Under the pieces are notes generated by a model. That model was not told the origin of the DNA and did not search any database. It saw only the letters and a program-made list of their open reading frames with translations. DNA of 64,000 nucleotides from Centroberyx gerrardi (taxonomy: Eukaryota; Chordata; Actinopteri; Beryciformes; Berycidae). The stretch lies in NCBI RefSeq assembly GCF_048128805.1, contig NC_135999.1, positions 20,064,449-20,128,448 of the forward strand, read 5' to 3'. The position numbers and the translations under genes are program-made. This document shows positions 44,901 through 57,400 of the stretch, piece by piece (positions within the stretch are counted from its first letter, which is position 1; the number at the start of each line of letters is the position of its first letter).

Positions 44901-47900
44901 GAGTAGGATTCTAACACAGTAACCGACCTTGAGTTGGACACGGAGGTTGTTCTTGCGCTGTCTCACAGCCCTCTCATTGGTTACGCTGAAGTCCCAGCTA
45001 CACAGAAGCTGCCATGCGCCTCCTGAAGCTGGGTCTGACAGTACATAGTTTCTCCTGAATGAGCTTGCCATGCTGCATGGGGACAGGGACAGATTGGGGA
45101 AAAACATCCATTTATTTTTTTGTAATCAAACTACTATTAACTTGCAAGACAAAGAGTTGGACAAATATAAAGGAATCTATAAACACAAGCAGCAACGGGC
45201 CTGTGTACTAATCATTCAACGGTATGTCATCAGATCTATTACTTATGGTTTACAAGCCAGTGAGCCAAGGTAAATAGGAGAGTGGACTGACCTGTAGATA
45301 AGTGAGACTCCACACAGCACCATGTAGGCTGCTATGGTGAAGAAGTAGGCCAGCTGCATGTTGTACTCCAGCAGACCTGTGATGGTTTCATTGCTGTAGC
45401 CACCATAGTACATGACTGTGTAGTTAAAATAACCCTGGGGAAATCATATAAGCAAATTTACTACGCAGTGAAAAACATCATCATTATCATCCTGCCGTCA
45501 TTCACGGTCTGTATAGAGAAGAGTTCAAGAGTAATAAAATATTACATTAAAGTTATCTAACTTGAATGTGTTGCATTTAGGCTGAGAATTACAGAATGAT
45601 AAAATAATCCTTAAATAGATATTCATCAGGTGTGATTTCTGATCATTTTGACTGTTCTAGCTTTAAAAAAAAGCTAAAGGTATGTGCTTAGATAAGAGCG
45701 TCCACTCACAGCCCCAGTCAGTATCTCCAGGCCCCTGAAGGTCACGCTGGGCGGTATGTTCGGCGTGTGGTCATAGGTAAGCAGCGGGATGGTGATGAAC
45801 CCAAAGTTGACCAGGAAGGAGAAAATGTTGAACATGAGCAACCACTTGAGGAACAGGAAGTAGGAGAGGACGCTGGTGCCAAACTTGCCACCGATCTCCT
45901 TCATGATGCCCTGCCACAGTTCCAGGGTCTGCCTGGCTGACGTCACGTTGTAGCCGCACCTGCGGAAAGACTGGGTGGGCAGCCGGTGTGTTAACAGCCG
46001 TAAATTACTTGTGAGATGTAATAGCATACACCATGTTATCAGGTAGGACACATTTTGTGAATATGGAATCGGATGGCTCAATACAGAAAGAGCTGTTTAA
46101 GTAGACAACTATGATTGATGAAAGGCAGTAGATGTAGAAGAAGACTGTGATAGAGTTCAGATGCTCACCAGGGAGACGTTCTCAGAACAGTCTGCGAAAC
46201 ATGTGAACTGGCGAGATTGCTTGGAGGACTTGAATGCCAGTACTTGGCTCCTAGGAAGATAAGCCGGAAACATAAAGCTTATAACACGGTATGATAATGT
46301 CATCATGTGCACTATCTCCTGATGAATTACATGACTTGTCAAAGTGATACAGTGCTTTCGCATTAATAGCTTCTTGTGTATTGTAACTTGAAAAATAACA
46401 GAGCAGGGTGTGTATATGTGCATGTGTACATATGTCTGTGCATTTGTTCATGTGACTCCATGTGTCTCCATTGATCTAACATTGCAAAACCACTTCACAG
46501 CACACTCCACACCCCCTATCTTTGTGCACACAGAATACGTATTTTACAGCTTTTAATAGGGTGTAATGTTTAACTCTGTGTCCGTTATGACACTGACAAG
46601 AAAACTTTAACTGCTTGTGACACAAGACCTACCTGATATGTTTCTTCTCCTCAAAGCTCATTGGAAGGTCCCGGATGGCCCGAATTCGGTCCCGTGTTGA
46701 CAGGGCAACAAGTTCTTTGACCAAGTTCTGTTCCTCTGTCGCAAGAGGGATGACAAGACAAGCGCAGATATCAGATTGATATGATTATAACAAAGAGTAA
46801 TAAACTGATGGAAGTATTCTGTGCATTTAGAAATAGTCCAAACGGTGCCAGTATCTTCAGCCTGTTGAACACATATCCACATATCCACAGGAATGATCAG
46901 TTTTATCCCAACACCCTTCACACGCTCTTACCATTCTCCATCTCATTCCTGATGGCATCCTCTGTGAATGCTAGATGGGCAGTGTCACTGTTAACGAACA
47001 TGCTCATCCTTCTCACCGTCATTCCCCTCCACCGCATCGTCATGTTACCTGGATGAACACAAGAAGAGAAGAGAATTATGCTGTTTGCTATTCGGCAGTG
47101 AGCATTTAAGGGATTTTTCTACTTTATGTTTAAAGGTAAACTCAAGGAGCAGGTAGGAAAAAAGGAGCAAGGTGACAATCATTATCAAAAGAATTTGTGG
47201 TGTTTTTAAATGTTGTAACGCCTGTAGTTATTCATTTCAATTTCCATTTGTTTCATAACTTAATACAGATAGCCTATGCAAGTTTCATATCTTTGAACTT
47301 TGAATTCTTACTTTGTTACTTACTTTCATTTACCTGATTAACCACTTAATTTTGAGACGCTAGCATTACTTAAATACACAGATTGAGAGAACAGCTGATA
47401 CCAGTGCAATAAATGGGGTAATGTGTGTGCTATATAGTTCTGATTAATTTCAGTTGTCCTATAGCACTGTGATATCTGTTGACACAGTAGGCTAGTCCAG
47501 CACAGGTGGTGTTAGAGTTAAATGGCACAAACACGTTCCAATAAAAGTTGCAAACCTAGATGGTCAATGATTGTACAAGGAAGTAGCAATGGCACAAAAC
47601 AAAAATGCTGAGTTACAAATGCCTGGCAACATTAAAGGTACGATCGGGTTCCATATCTAATCATTATATCCCACTTGTTTGAGCAGTAGATTGAGATGTA
47701 TGCATGTATTGTTTGTCACAGAATATCAATTAAGACTTGGTTTCTTTATCTTGGCCAGCTTTTTACAGATGCATGTACACAGCCTGTCAGATAAGATTAT
47801 GTCCCTCAGATACGGATACCTTTTTTCCAAACAATCCCATTCTCTTTGTTTGATTTTCTATGCCAACTTCCTTGTAGTTAATGATTGTGTGCAATTTCTA

Positions 47901-49399
47901 ATAGCAATCCATTAGGATTTTATATGACAGTGTTTTGATAGACATAGCAAGTCAAAGCCAATGGGTTATCATAACAAATGTCATTTTTAATTACTGTCTT
48001 TTGAAGGGCTTTTAAACATTGTGTGTGTTTAGTGATGCCATAGCAACACTCACCTGAAAATGCAGATGGAAGTCGCACAGATGTTGATGCATCATACCGA
48101 GCTGCAGGTCCGATTTGGAACGTACTGTGATCTAAATAAAAGAGGGAGAGGGGAAGAGCAATGTCACATAGCAACACACAGAGGGACAAACAGAACTACT
48201 GAGCCAAATTACATTGTCCTGGATACAAGGCAACATTGGATGGCCGTTCACAATGCAGACAAGATTTAGCTCTAAACTGGTTTAGTCATCAAATCCAGCT
48301 TTGTCACATAGAGATGATTCACTCACTGAGTTCATGCTGCCATGCAGGACTCCTAGGGCGTGTTGAGAGGAGTCCCATGGGGATGCTGTCTCTCCCCCTC
48401 CAGCTCCCCTCCTGCCAGCCCCCCCATGGCACTCTCCCAAGGGCGTCATCACTGCTGGTCTGGCCCATCGATGGGTGATGCAGCTCTGCCCTCTCTCCCT
48501 GCCAGGCCGGGTCTTCCCTGGCATAGGGGTTACTGTGATGGGGCTTGCTGGAAGACCTTGAGACCACATACAAGACTTAATGCAATGTAAAAGATGAAAT
48601 GCTCATGTTTGAAGTACTTTGCGATTATAATGCTTACTTTGTGAAAAAAGTGAACTAAAATTTCAAGTCATGATTATGGTTTTATTATCATCCATATTGA
48701 AACCAGAGCCATAAATATGACTACTGTGTGGGAGATTTTTTTTTTTCCCATGGGTAATCTTAGGGATATGATGTCATACCAGGAACTGAGGATGAATTGC
48801 TTCTAAGGGGTAAAAAAGGTTGTAGGCAACTGTAGAAACAGAAATGACATTGCCCCATTTATTCTGTCATGATATTGTTTTTTTAGAAACTTGCCAAATT
48901 GACATGTTTCAAAATTATAATATGATTATCTATGATAGTGTCATAGCACTTATTTGGACAGTGACATCATATCCCTTAATCCCAGAGACTTTAAAGTAAA
49001 GTTCTACCATATGAGAGAAAATTGAATTGAGCCACACTTAAGACCCGGGATAAAGCAGGACTAACACAAACATCACCTCCATCTGGCTGCCTGTTCCTTG
49101 CGGACTTCCTGCTCATTCATGAACAGTACAGTATATGCTCTCTGATTACAAGTGCAAACAATCTCTACTCACTCAAAGCACTCACTTAAGTATATTCTTT
49201 GATAAACGGCAAAGCAATATAAGGGAAACACGTTTATCAGGATATGATGCACTGATATACACTTTAGGCATTTAGACTACACAAGCCACATTTTACGTCA
49301 TTATATCACCATAAAAGAACCAAACCTCCTATCAATTTCCAGCGTATCACTCTCATGGTAGGCAGGGTTGAAAAATCCTCCGTTGCTGTAACGTGACAT
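39189..49399 (-). CDS. tmc5: Transmembrane channel-like protein 5 (20 coding exons, about 999 aa)
   Basis: Exons 5' to 3': 49326-49399, 48327-48547, 48054-48131, 46932-47048, 46633-46735, 46169-46250, 45710-45970, 45292-45434, 44928-45072, 44400-44552, 43669-43835, 43367-43442, 43151-43248, 42951-43046, 42700-42775, 41759-41892, 41327-41500, 40139-40217, 39913-40005, 39189-39818; phases all agree. TMC proteins are about ten-span membrane proteins, and TMC1/2 form the hair-cell transduction channel; the role of TMC5 is unknown. Seen: a disordered N terminus, KFGTSVLSYFLFLKWLL before span 1, the TMC signature CWEPMVGQALYRL at about residue 541, NVLELIYAQTLAWIGIYFSP and CGPFRG. Similarity to human TMC5 (KFGTSVLSYF, CGYNVT-like lead-in, YNMQLAY) decides the name. 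The last exon adds about 200 residues with six copies of a VQAMxARQRAEEQ-like unit. The ATG at 49399 is the least certain part: context is poor, the frame is open to about 49516, and an upstream first exon is possible. The donor of exon 1 (GTTTGG) is weak. Confidence 0.93.
40340..40387. repeat. (CA)n microsatellite in tmc5 intron
   Basis: About 22 CA units with one interruption (GC), between the exons at 40139-40217 and 41327-41500. Confidence 0.88.
41898..41927 (-). repeat. UG tract at the acceptor of tmc5 exon 16
   Basis: (CA)15 on the plus strand, so (TG)15 in the tmc5 transcript, separated from the exon starting at 41892 only by CCCAG. Confidence 0.92.
42017..42042. repeat. (GT)n microsatellite in tmc5 intron 15
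   Basis: About 13 GT units on the plus strand, in the same intron as the acceptor UG tract and complementary to it at about 90 bp distance, so the two could pair in the transcript. Confidence 0.88.
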
Positions 49400-51426
49400 G
49401 AAATTAAAATCGATCCTTTCCTTCTTCTTTGGAGACAACGATGATCCTTCAGCTGCCCCTGTTTCCGTCCCTCTTCGGTGTCCTGATGTCTGTGCAGTCC
49501 AGCTCCAACTATACACACCATAAAAACTGCTGTAGATATTTGCTGGCTCAGTTTACTCAAAATAAATGCTAACTACAATAGTAATGTATAAAGTTAACAT
49601 AGGAAAAAACAAGAGCATTTGCCATCGTGACTTATTGTGTTCAGGCTTCTGTTGCCACCTAAGTCATGACAACTTTAATAGGCAACATCACGTTAAGGTC
49701 GAGTGGCTTTCCCGGCACAGAGTGATAGCTACATTGTCAAGGGGAAGCCTGTGTAACTCAATCTGTTGGTCCCATCCTCATCTGTTCATCATTAATTCAT
49801 ACAGTGGGTATGGTTTCTACCACCATCGAGTGGTGATATGGTTCTCACTCAGAGCCACTGAAGGATGGGAAGAGGAGGAGAAAATCTGAATAACAAATGT
49901 AATACAGAAAACTACACTGACTCCCAAATCAGCATAGAAGTTGGAAAGAAAATCCTGGCCATACACTATCACTACAAGTATGTGTAAACTTCTGTGATTG
50001 TTGGCTATCTATAGTCAATAATCAAAGAATCCTGGCCTACATTCTACTCTATTCCCAAACATTGCTTACCTGGTTATTGTGCTGTGATGAAAGAATAAAC
50101 AAAACCAAGACCAAGACCAAGCGTGAGGAGTGACCTGTGAAACAGCCTGAGAACCACTGAGAGTGAGATCAACTGAAGGACTGTCTGGCTACCAGGAAGT
50201 GTGCACTGAAAACATAAAGGTAAAAGTCCATTGACTTTGAATAGGCTATGCAAATCCCATGTGGCCCCTTTGCATTATGAGAAATATAATGAATCCCTGA
50301 GGCTAAAACTTAATTGGCATGAATTTAACACTCAACTACATGTGTATCTAGGTTGGCCTGTGCTGGAAATGAACTGACTGACAGTCTGAGTTGCCTGAAA
50401 AAACATATATTTTGTGTGTCAGTGTGGCTCAGTTTTTCAGCTGTGACCAGTGCTTACGTGTAACCCCATGCTTGTTGCAAACTAGACTTGGAACTTGATT
50501 TCCCACACGGGAAACAAAATATCTGCAAGCCAGCTACAGAATAGGGAAGGTCTGTTGTAAAGGAGGAAGTTCTGAGAAATTGTGTTCTTGTGCATGATTG
50601 CTGCTATACTCACTAACTTCCCTCAGTGGATAAAACATATTCCCCACTATAACCATGTGGAAAATCATCTACAAGTCAGTCAAAGGGAAAACCCCTTGGC
50701 AGATAGTTACAAAGTCCAAGGATGGGAAAGTATGCATACAACATTAGATTTTATACAGTTCAAGCTGGGGTTTCACTGTTTTGCACTAATTTGGATTAAT
50801 TGCACTCTCATTAATTGCTCTCCAGCTATCAGAATCTCCCTTGACTGTGCCTTCGATGGAAAAAAGTAAGTGATTATATTCAGATAATGAATGCATTCAT
50901 GGTCTTTACTACTTGGTATAATTACATGCAGAACTCCCTGCTTTGTCTGATTTGATTTAATACAGCATTCCCTATCTACAGTGTGCTTACAGTTTAAACA
51001 ACACATTTTCTGTAGATATTGAATGTATTGTTTTTGCTTTATCTCTTGAGTTCTTTTTTCCTTCTTCTTAGCCTACTCTTAATTCAATTTAACTAAATTC
51101 TATTCTATTCTATTCTATTCTATTGACTGACTTATGAATCCTGGATTTTTTATTTTGACAAAACCTTTGACAAAAGTGATTACAGGTATAGAAAAAAATG
51201 ATATACCGAGTCAGAGAAGTTCTTCCCACACTGCTTGGAGCAACGAGGTTTGGAGGTTTGGAGTTGCATCCATATTCAGGAAGTTGTGTACGGACAAAAC
51301 TGTGTTGTCTTCCTGACAGCTGGGGAGTAAACTACAAGCCGACGAAGTTAGCTAATTGTTAACATATTAATATTATTATCCATCATCCAATAAAGAACAC
51401 TATTTATTTGATGAGGAAAAGGGAAA
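49400..51426. other. Divergent region between tmc5 and tmc7
   Basis: The two TMC genes are transcribed away from each other here. It probably holds both promoters and any non-coding tmc5 first exon. I recognise no TATA box or conserved exon. An (ATTCT)n run sits at 51099-51124. The stretch 50.0-51.1 kb is AT-rich and featureless to my reading. Confidence 0.6.
51099..51124. repeat. (ATTCT)5 pentanucleotide repeat
   Basis: Five near-perfect tandem ATTCT units about 0.3 kb upstream of the tmc7 start. Confidence 0.85.
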
Positions 51427-54400
51427 ATGGAGATCGACTCAGGTAAACTTGAAGTTAGCTCGATACGTGTGTTAACTGGATAAGTTAACTACCTAACTTA
51501 CTGTAACATTAGCTAACTGGCTAGCCAGCGTTAATAACTTGGGAAGCGTTGTGTTGTTAGCCTCGAATTCCGAACAGATATCGATGTGGTAACGTTAGCT
51601 AGCTGCTAACAACGGTAACCGAACAACTTTGACCTCCTAGTTTACGATTTGACAGAGAGTTAGCTTAGTTAGCCTACACTGCCACAATGTAAGTTTAGGG
51701 GGTTACGTTTTGGTTCAATTACTGAGTCTATGTCTTGGCTGGCTAATGTCAAGTATTTTAAGAACGGACAAATTCAATGTGTGTGTGTGTGTGTGTGTTT
51801 GCTGCTTAGAAAAGAAACCCCAAATCTGTATACCATACTTACTGTAGGGTGTCATAATTCTGCATTACATTTTAAACAGCCATATGGTGCTGTATAGACT
51901 CTGAAGTGACGATATGCATGAGTTAACTTGGTAGTCCATCTAAAAGTGTCCTTTTCCCAGGGTTACTAGCAATGTTTGGGAAGTCTGGAAAAGTATTTCC
52001 CAGGTCTTGAAAAGTTTGTAAATTGCTAAAAAGTCTGGAAAAGCATGAAGGATATTGTTGTCCAGTCTTACATGGTTACACATTTTATATAGTTATGACC
52101 CCACTGTCATTTAACTCATTGTGATATTTGTTGTTGTGAAGAAAAATGTTCAGCCACTGAGTGATATGGCTTAGTTGACATATTGCACAGAAACTATCAG
52201 CATACATCATATTGAGTTATGAAATGGAAATGTGTGGGGACCCTGTCATCTGAGTTTCCCCGACATTTGTTCTATTACAGTCTGTCATAGTGACACTCAG
52301 TTACACCCAAAACAAATTGAATATGCCATAATAGCCAGTTATTGACTTCAGGAAAATAAAATACTTGCCTCTGAACCTCAATATTTTTGACTGAGAAGGG
52401 TGAAGCAGTATATGTGCCATTGAAGTACACTTACTGTGGTAGCCCTAAATGGTCAACATTGAACATTTTCAGGCTATCAATCTATTAATTGAGTTGCATC
52501 TTAAAAGCAGTGAATATAAAATATCTTCATTGAAATCAGGGCCCCAAAGTACCTCCCTAACATGCCACAAGGCCTACATATTTCTCTTACACGTTTGCAT
52601 ACATTTGCACTGCAAAGGTGCAAGCTAGTTTGTATTAGGAAGGATATTTGTGAAATGTTCATGAAACATGAAATAATGTTACTGTAGAATTGTGCCTTAA
52701 CCCATCACAAGGCATGGGACTAGCTTTTGATAACACCCACTTGGGTTGGGGAATAATCAGTTGATTTAAAAACATGGATTATAAATAGGCCTATCCTGAT
52801 TTTAACTAAAATCGCTTCAGTGAGCATGTATTTTTATATTTAGAGGGATGTATTTCTCTTCAAAGTAACCCTCCCTCTATTCTCTTGTCCATTTTTGCCT
52901 GTCCTTGCCTAAACCATGTGGTGTTACTCAGCTTAATGTGATCTCTAGGAATGTCATGTCTAAACAGTTCCAACTGTGAGATGATTCTCAGATGTATTAA
53001 ACAAGGTATAACACAACCACATACAAACATTTTTCAGTCTTCTTCGAGGAACAATAGCAACTGTCACAAAAGAGCCTAATAAACATGCTGTTCGAGGTAT
53101 TCAGTCATTCACTGCAGTCCAGTGGTGGAAAATTGATAAATATAACAGTCTGTCACATTCAATAATATCAAAACTGTAATTGATTGAAAGTCAGGATGGC
53201 ATTGAACGGAGATCCCAAGTACCAAATTCTGAGACTCATCACTTGGCTGTCTAGGTCCTAATCGTATTTTTCCATCTTTTCAGTGTTCTACACTGATCGT
53301 AGTGGACGAGCCACCAGTAACCCGCTGCTGGATCAGCTCCCCAGCTACCAGTCTCTGCTGTACCGCAGGAAGCCCTCGGCTAGCACCAAGCGAAGAGGCA
53401 GCTCTCGAACACGGCTCGGCTCCTCTGGCAGTGGGAAGTGGGGCCTGACAACAGTCACCAGACATGAGGAGAAGCAGAGGAGTGAGACGCTGCAGAGACC
53501 CGTCAGAGAACTACCCAAGAGCATGGCTGAGAAACGTAGAGACGAGTAGGAAAGACTTCTCTTGTCATAAAGATCATGTCAAATGTCAACCTAACAAAAT
53601 TAATGTTCGTGATTAGTGGTGATCAGCTGTCATCAATAATTACCTTATAGTTAGCATCTGTCCTACCAGCCTAAGATTTTAATTAGGTCTATTCCATTTT
53701 GAAGGTGTTTGACAATGTACAATCTTCTTGCATGTTTCATTGACATTAGAGCTGCAACGATTAATCGATTAATCGATTAGTTGTCAACTATTAAATTAAT
53801 CGCCAACTATTTTGATAATCGATTAATCGGTTTGAGTAATTTTTTAAGAAAAATAAGTCAAAATTCTCTGATTCCAGCTTCTTAAATGTGAATATTTTCT
53901 GGTTTCTTTACTCCTCTATGACAGTAAACTGAATATCTTTGGGTTGTGGACAAAACAAGACATTTGAGGACGTCATCTTGGGCTTTGGGAAACACTGATC
54001 GACATTTTTCACCATTTTCTGACATTTTATAGACCAAACAACTAATCGATTAATCGAGAAAATAATCGACAGATTAATCGACAATGAAAATAATCGTTAG
54101 TTGCAGCCCTAATTGACATCGATTCAGAGTCCAGTTGGAGATTGCACATAGTAGCCTAAATACTCAGCAATCAATGTATTTGACCGTTGGTCTTGTTAGG
54201 GCGCGCCGCCTGGAGCAGGATCAAGAGCTTAGCAACTGGAGACAGTGGAGGCAAAGCACCCGCAGAAATCTGAGGAGGCTGAGAGAGGATGCCCAGGAAC
54301 GGCTGAGCTCCCTGAAGCTCTGGAGGGGAGACATCCACCTCATAGAGGGTGAGACATGGGTAATGGGATACCATGGGAAGCCAACTTTTTAAATATACAT

Positions 54401-57400
54401 TCGCTGTAACAGACATGTAGAAATTTGTTGTACAAACTATGCTGATGTTGTACAGACTTAAGGTCTCCCTCTCTGTTTCATTTAACAGGGATGTTTGGTA
54501 CAGGGATCCTGTCTTACTTCTCATTCCTGCGCTTCCTGGTCATGCTCAACTTGGTCATCTTCCTGCTCATGTTCAGCTTCGTCATGTTGCCCATCATCAT
54601 TGCCCCCTACGCTTCAGGGAATGCCACCTACAACCAGGCTGATGGTCAGAAGAAGCTTGTTTGTTTCAACTTTGATTCCTGTTGTGTATCTTAGCCAGCT
54701 TTCACAGCCTGTATTCACAAAGTATATCGGTCAGAGTTCTGTTGATCAGGGACAGGTGATCCCTGATCCAGTGGTCTTCCTGTCCATCTGATCTCTTATG
54801 ATTTAAATTGTGAAGCTGCTCCTAGATCAGCATTCTTAACTGTTCACATAGAGAATATAGTCCCAGGACTTTCATATTTAAAGGTTCTTAGAGTAGAGGA
54901 TAAAACATGGAAGAGGGAAAGATTCAAGCACATTAAAAGTAGTTCAGTTCAGTAGTTCATTTCAGTAGTTCAGTTCAGATTTTTAATAAAAACTATACTA
55001 CCTTGTTAAAACAGGTTGTGGGGTAAGTAAAAGTATTGATCCACAGGTATGCCAAAAAAACAGCAATAATTTAGGAATCGGACATTACCTTTTTAGATTA
55101 ACACAAGAGAGTACACAGAAGACCAGGCTTTGAACCTTGCCAGTTAAAATGGATTTCATAAGGCTATTATTTCATATTGTGCTTTTATTTCATACAGAAC
55201 TCTATTTTCTGTATTCTAAGATCTCTCTGTCTAGCATTTCCACACATCTCCTTTCCCTATAATCACACACAAACTCTAGATAATTGGATTAGTAGAATTG
55301 TAGCTTTCAGTTTAGCTATGTAGGTTTAAAATCGATTTTGACTTGAATAAGCTATTTATAAATACTAGGTAATTAGCAACAGTATTGATTAGATGGATCT
55401 GTAATGTGCGCCATGGTGAAATAAGGTAATTGCAGCAGCAAATGATAGGTTACAACAAAGGAATAATACGATATAAACAAGAATAGAGTTAATGGGGGGA
55501 TATTAAAGGTAATGCAGCTGACAATATAGGACAAAATATAGGACAACATAGGACAATCATTGAGAGATGAGAAGAATTATAAGTTGAGGAATGTATATTC
55601 CATAAGTCTCTTAGGGGAAAATAGGTACTTTCTGATTTATTTGGGAAGACAATATGAACTCCAAATGTCCTAAATTTATATCCTAATGTGTTCCACCACA
55701 GGTAACATGTGCAGTTCGTACCACAGCAGCTCTCGTCAAGGTCTGGTCAACTTTCATGAGCACATTACAGACCTGCTGTCCGGTGGAGTAAGTCTTTATA
55801 CTTTACAGTTCATGGTCTCTGGAGAAACAGAGCTTTGCATCTGGATTTCTCACTTGCCCCTTGTGCTCAATCCGCAGGGCTTTCTGGAACAGACCTATCT
55901 TTTCTATGGCTACTACAAGGTGGACGGCATCCACTTCCCAAAGTTCACTTACAACCTGCCTCTGGCCTACCTGCTCGTCACTATAGCCTATCTCTTCCTC
56001 AGTCTCATCTGGATTGTTAAAAGGTACTGGAAAAGCAACACAATTTTTTTTTTCTTTGAAATGAAGAAAATCATGAAGACAAGGCTCCTTGTCAAGATTA
56101 TTTGAAGGATCAGTTTCTGAAAGTGTTCTTAAGTGTTGTTTGACAAGCACTGTAGAGGAAACCCTGTAAACTGTGGACCACTATTTCCTTCAAGGTCTGC
56201 CACAGGTTTCAAGCGTAACCTGGTTCAGGATGAGGATCGCTTTCAGAGTTTTTGCAACAAGATCTTTGCCGGCTGGGACTTCTGCATCACCAACGAGAAT
56301 GCTGCAAGGCTGAAGAGGAGCAGCCTGCTCTACGAGCTCAAGGTTAGTTGATCATTCTGTCGAAGGAACAAGATATTTTATAGGACAGGATTTGCCAGGA
56401 GCAATAGATAATATTAAGGCAACAGTAGCTATGTTTACATACACAGAGAATTCCGTTCTTAACCTGGATGGTGAAGTAACCTGGTTTTGTGTTGATGCAT
56501 GTAAACATCATCCGGTTAAAATACCCCAGGTACGCTCATACTCAGATTATGTGAAACCTGGTTAAAAGGCTTGCCATACTGATATTGCTGATATTTAACG
56601 GGTCAGTGTCGCATGTAAGGGTTAGGGTTAGTTTGCTGTCAACAAAAATATGTAATAAATATGGTGTTGAGCCGTACTTTCTATTGGGATCATCATTTCT
56701 TGCCCCTGTATTAGAGGTATATTACTATTGGTCAATGAAAGAGGGAGGGGGGCAGCTGGCGGCTGCACCGTTCATACTATTTTGCTTGCAGACTGTTTTG
56801 TCTGTGTGTGTGACATTACAGGTGAACAGGAATATTCTGTTAAATGGTTCATTTATGGCAAAAGAGATACTCAGTCACAGGCTATCAAAGGTTCAATGAA
56901 AACAGCTTAACCTGAATAAGACCTTAAGCAGAATATGCCCATTTGTCAGGTTAACATGCATGTAAACGTTGTACTGTTGAACAGTAGCAAGGAAGTCCAT
57001 TTCTGCAGTTAGAAACATTGGATTGATGTGAGTAACTAGGGGATCTGTTGAATTTGAAGATATAGAATTTGGAAAATATAGACCTACAATATTGAAGATA
57101 GGACGGGATAGGATAGAAAACTTGTTATCCACTGGCCACAGTGGCTGGTAGATAACAAAATTCACCAACCACTTTATTACCAGCCAACCAGATTTTTAGA
57201 ATAGAAGGATCTAAATGATGGTTGGTTAGCTGCTAAAGTGTCTGGCAAAGCAAGCAAATAGACATTGAAAAGCCTGTGGTTGTTGCCACCTCGATTGAAG
57301 ATATAGAATTTTTTATATGATTGAAATTCATGCCTCTCACTTTTATTTAAGATGTTTTATTTTTTCATAGCCTCTCAAAAAAACTGTTCAAGCACATTGG

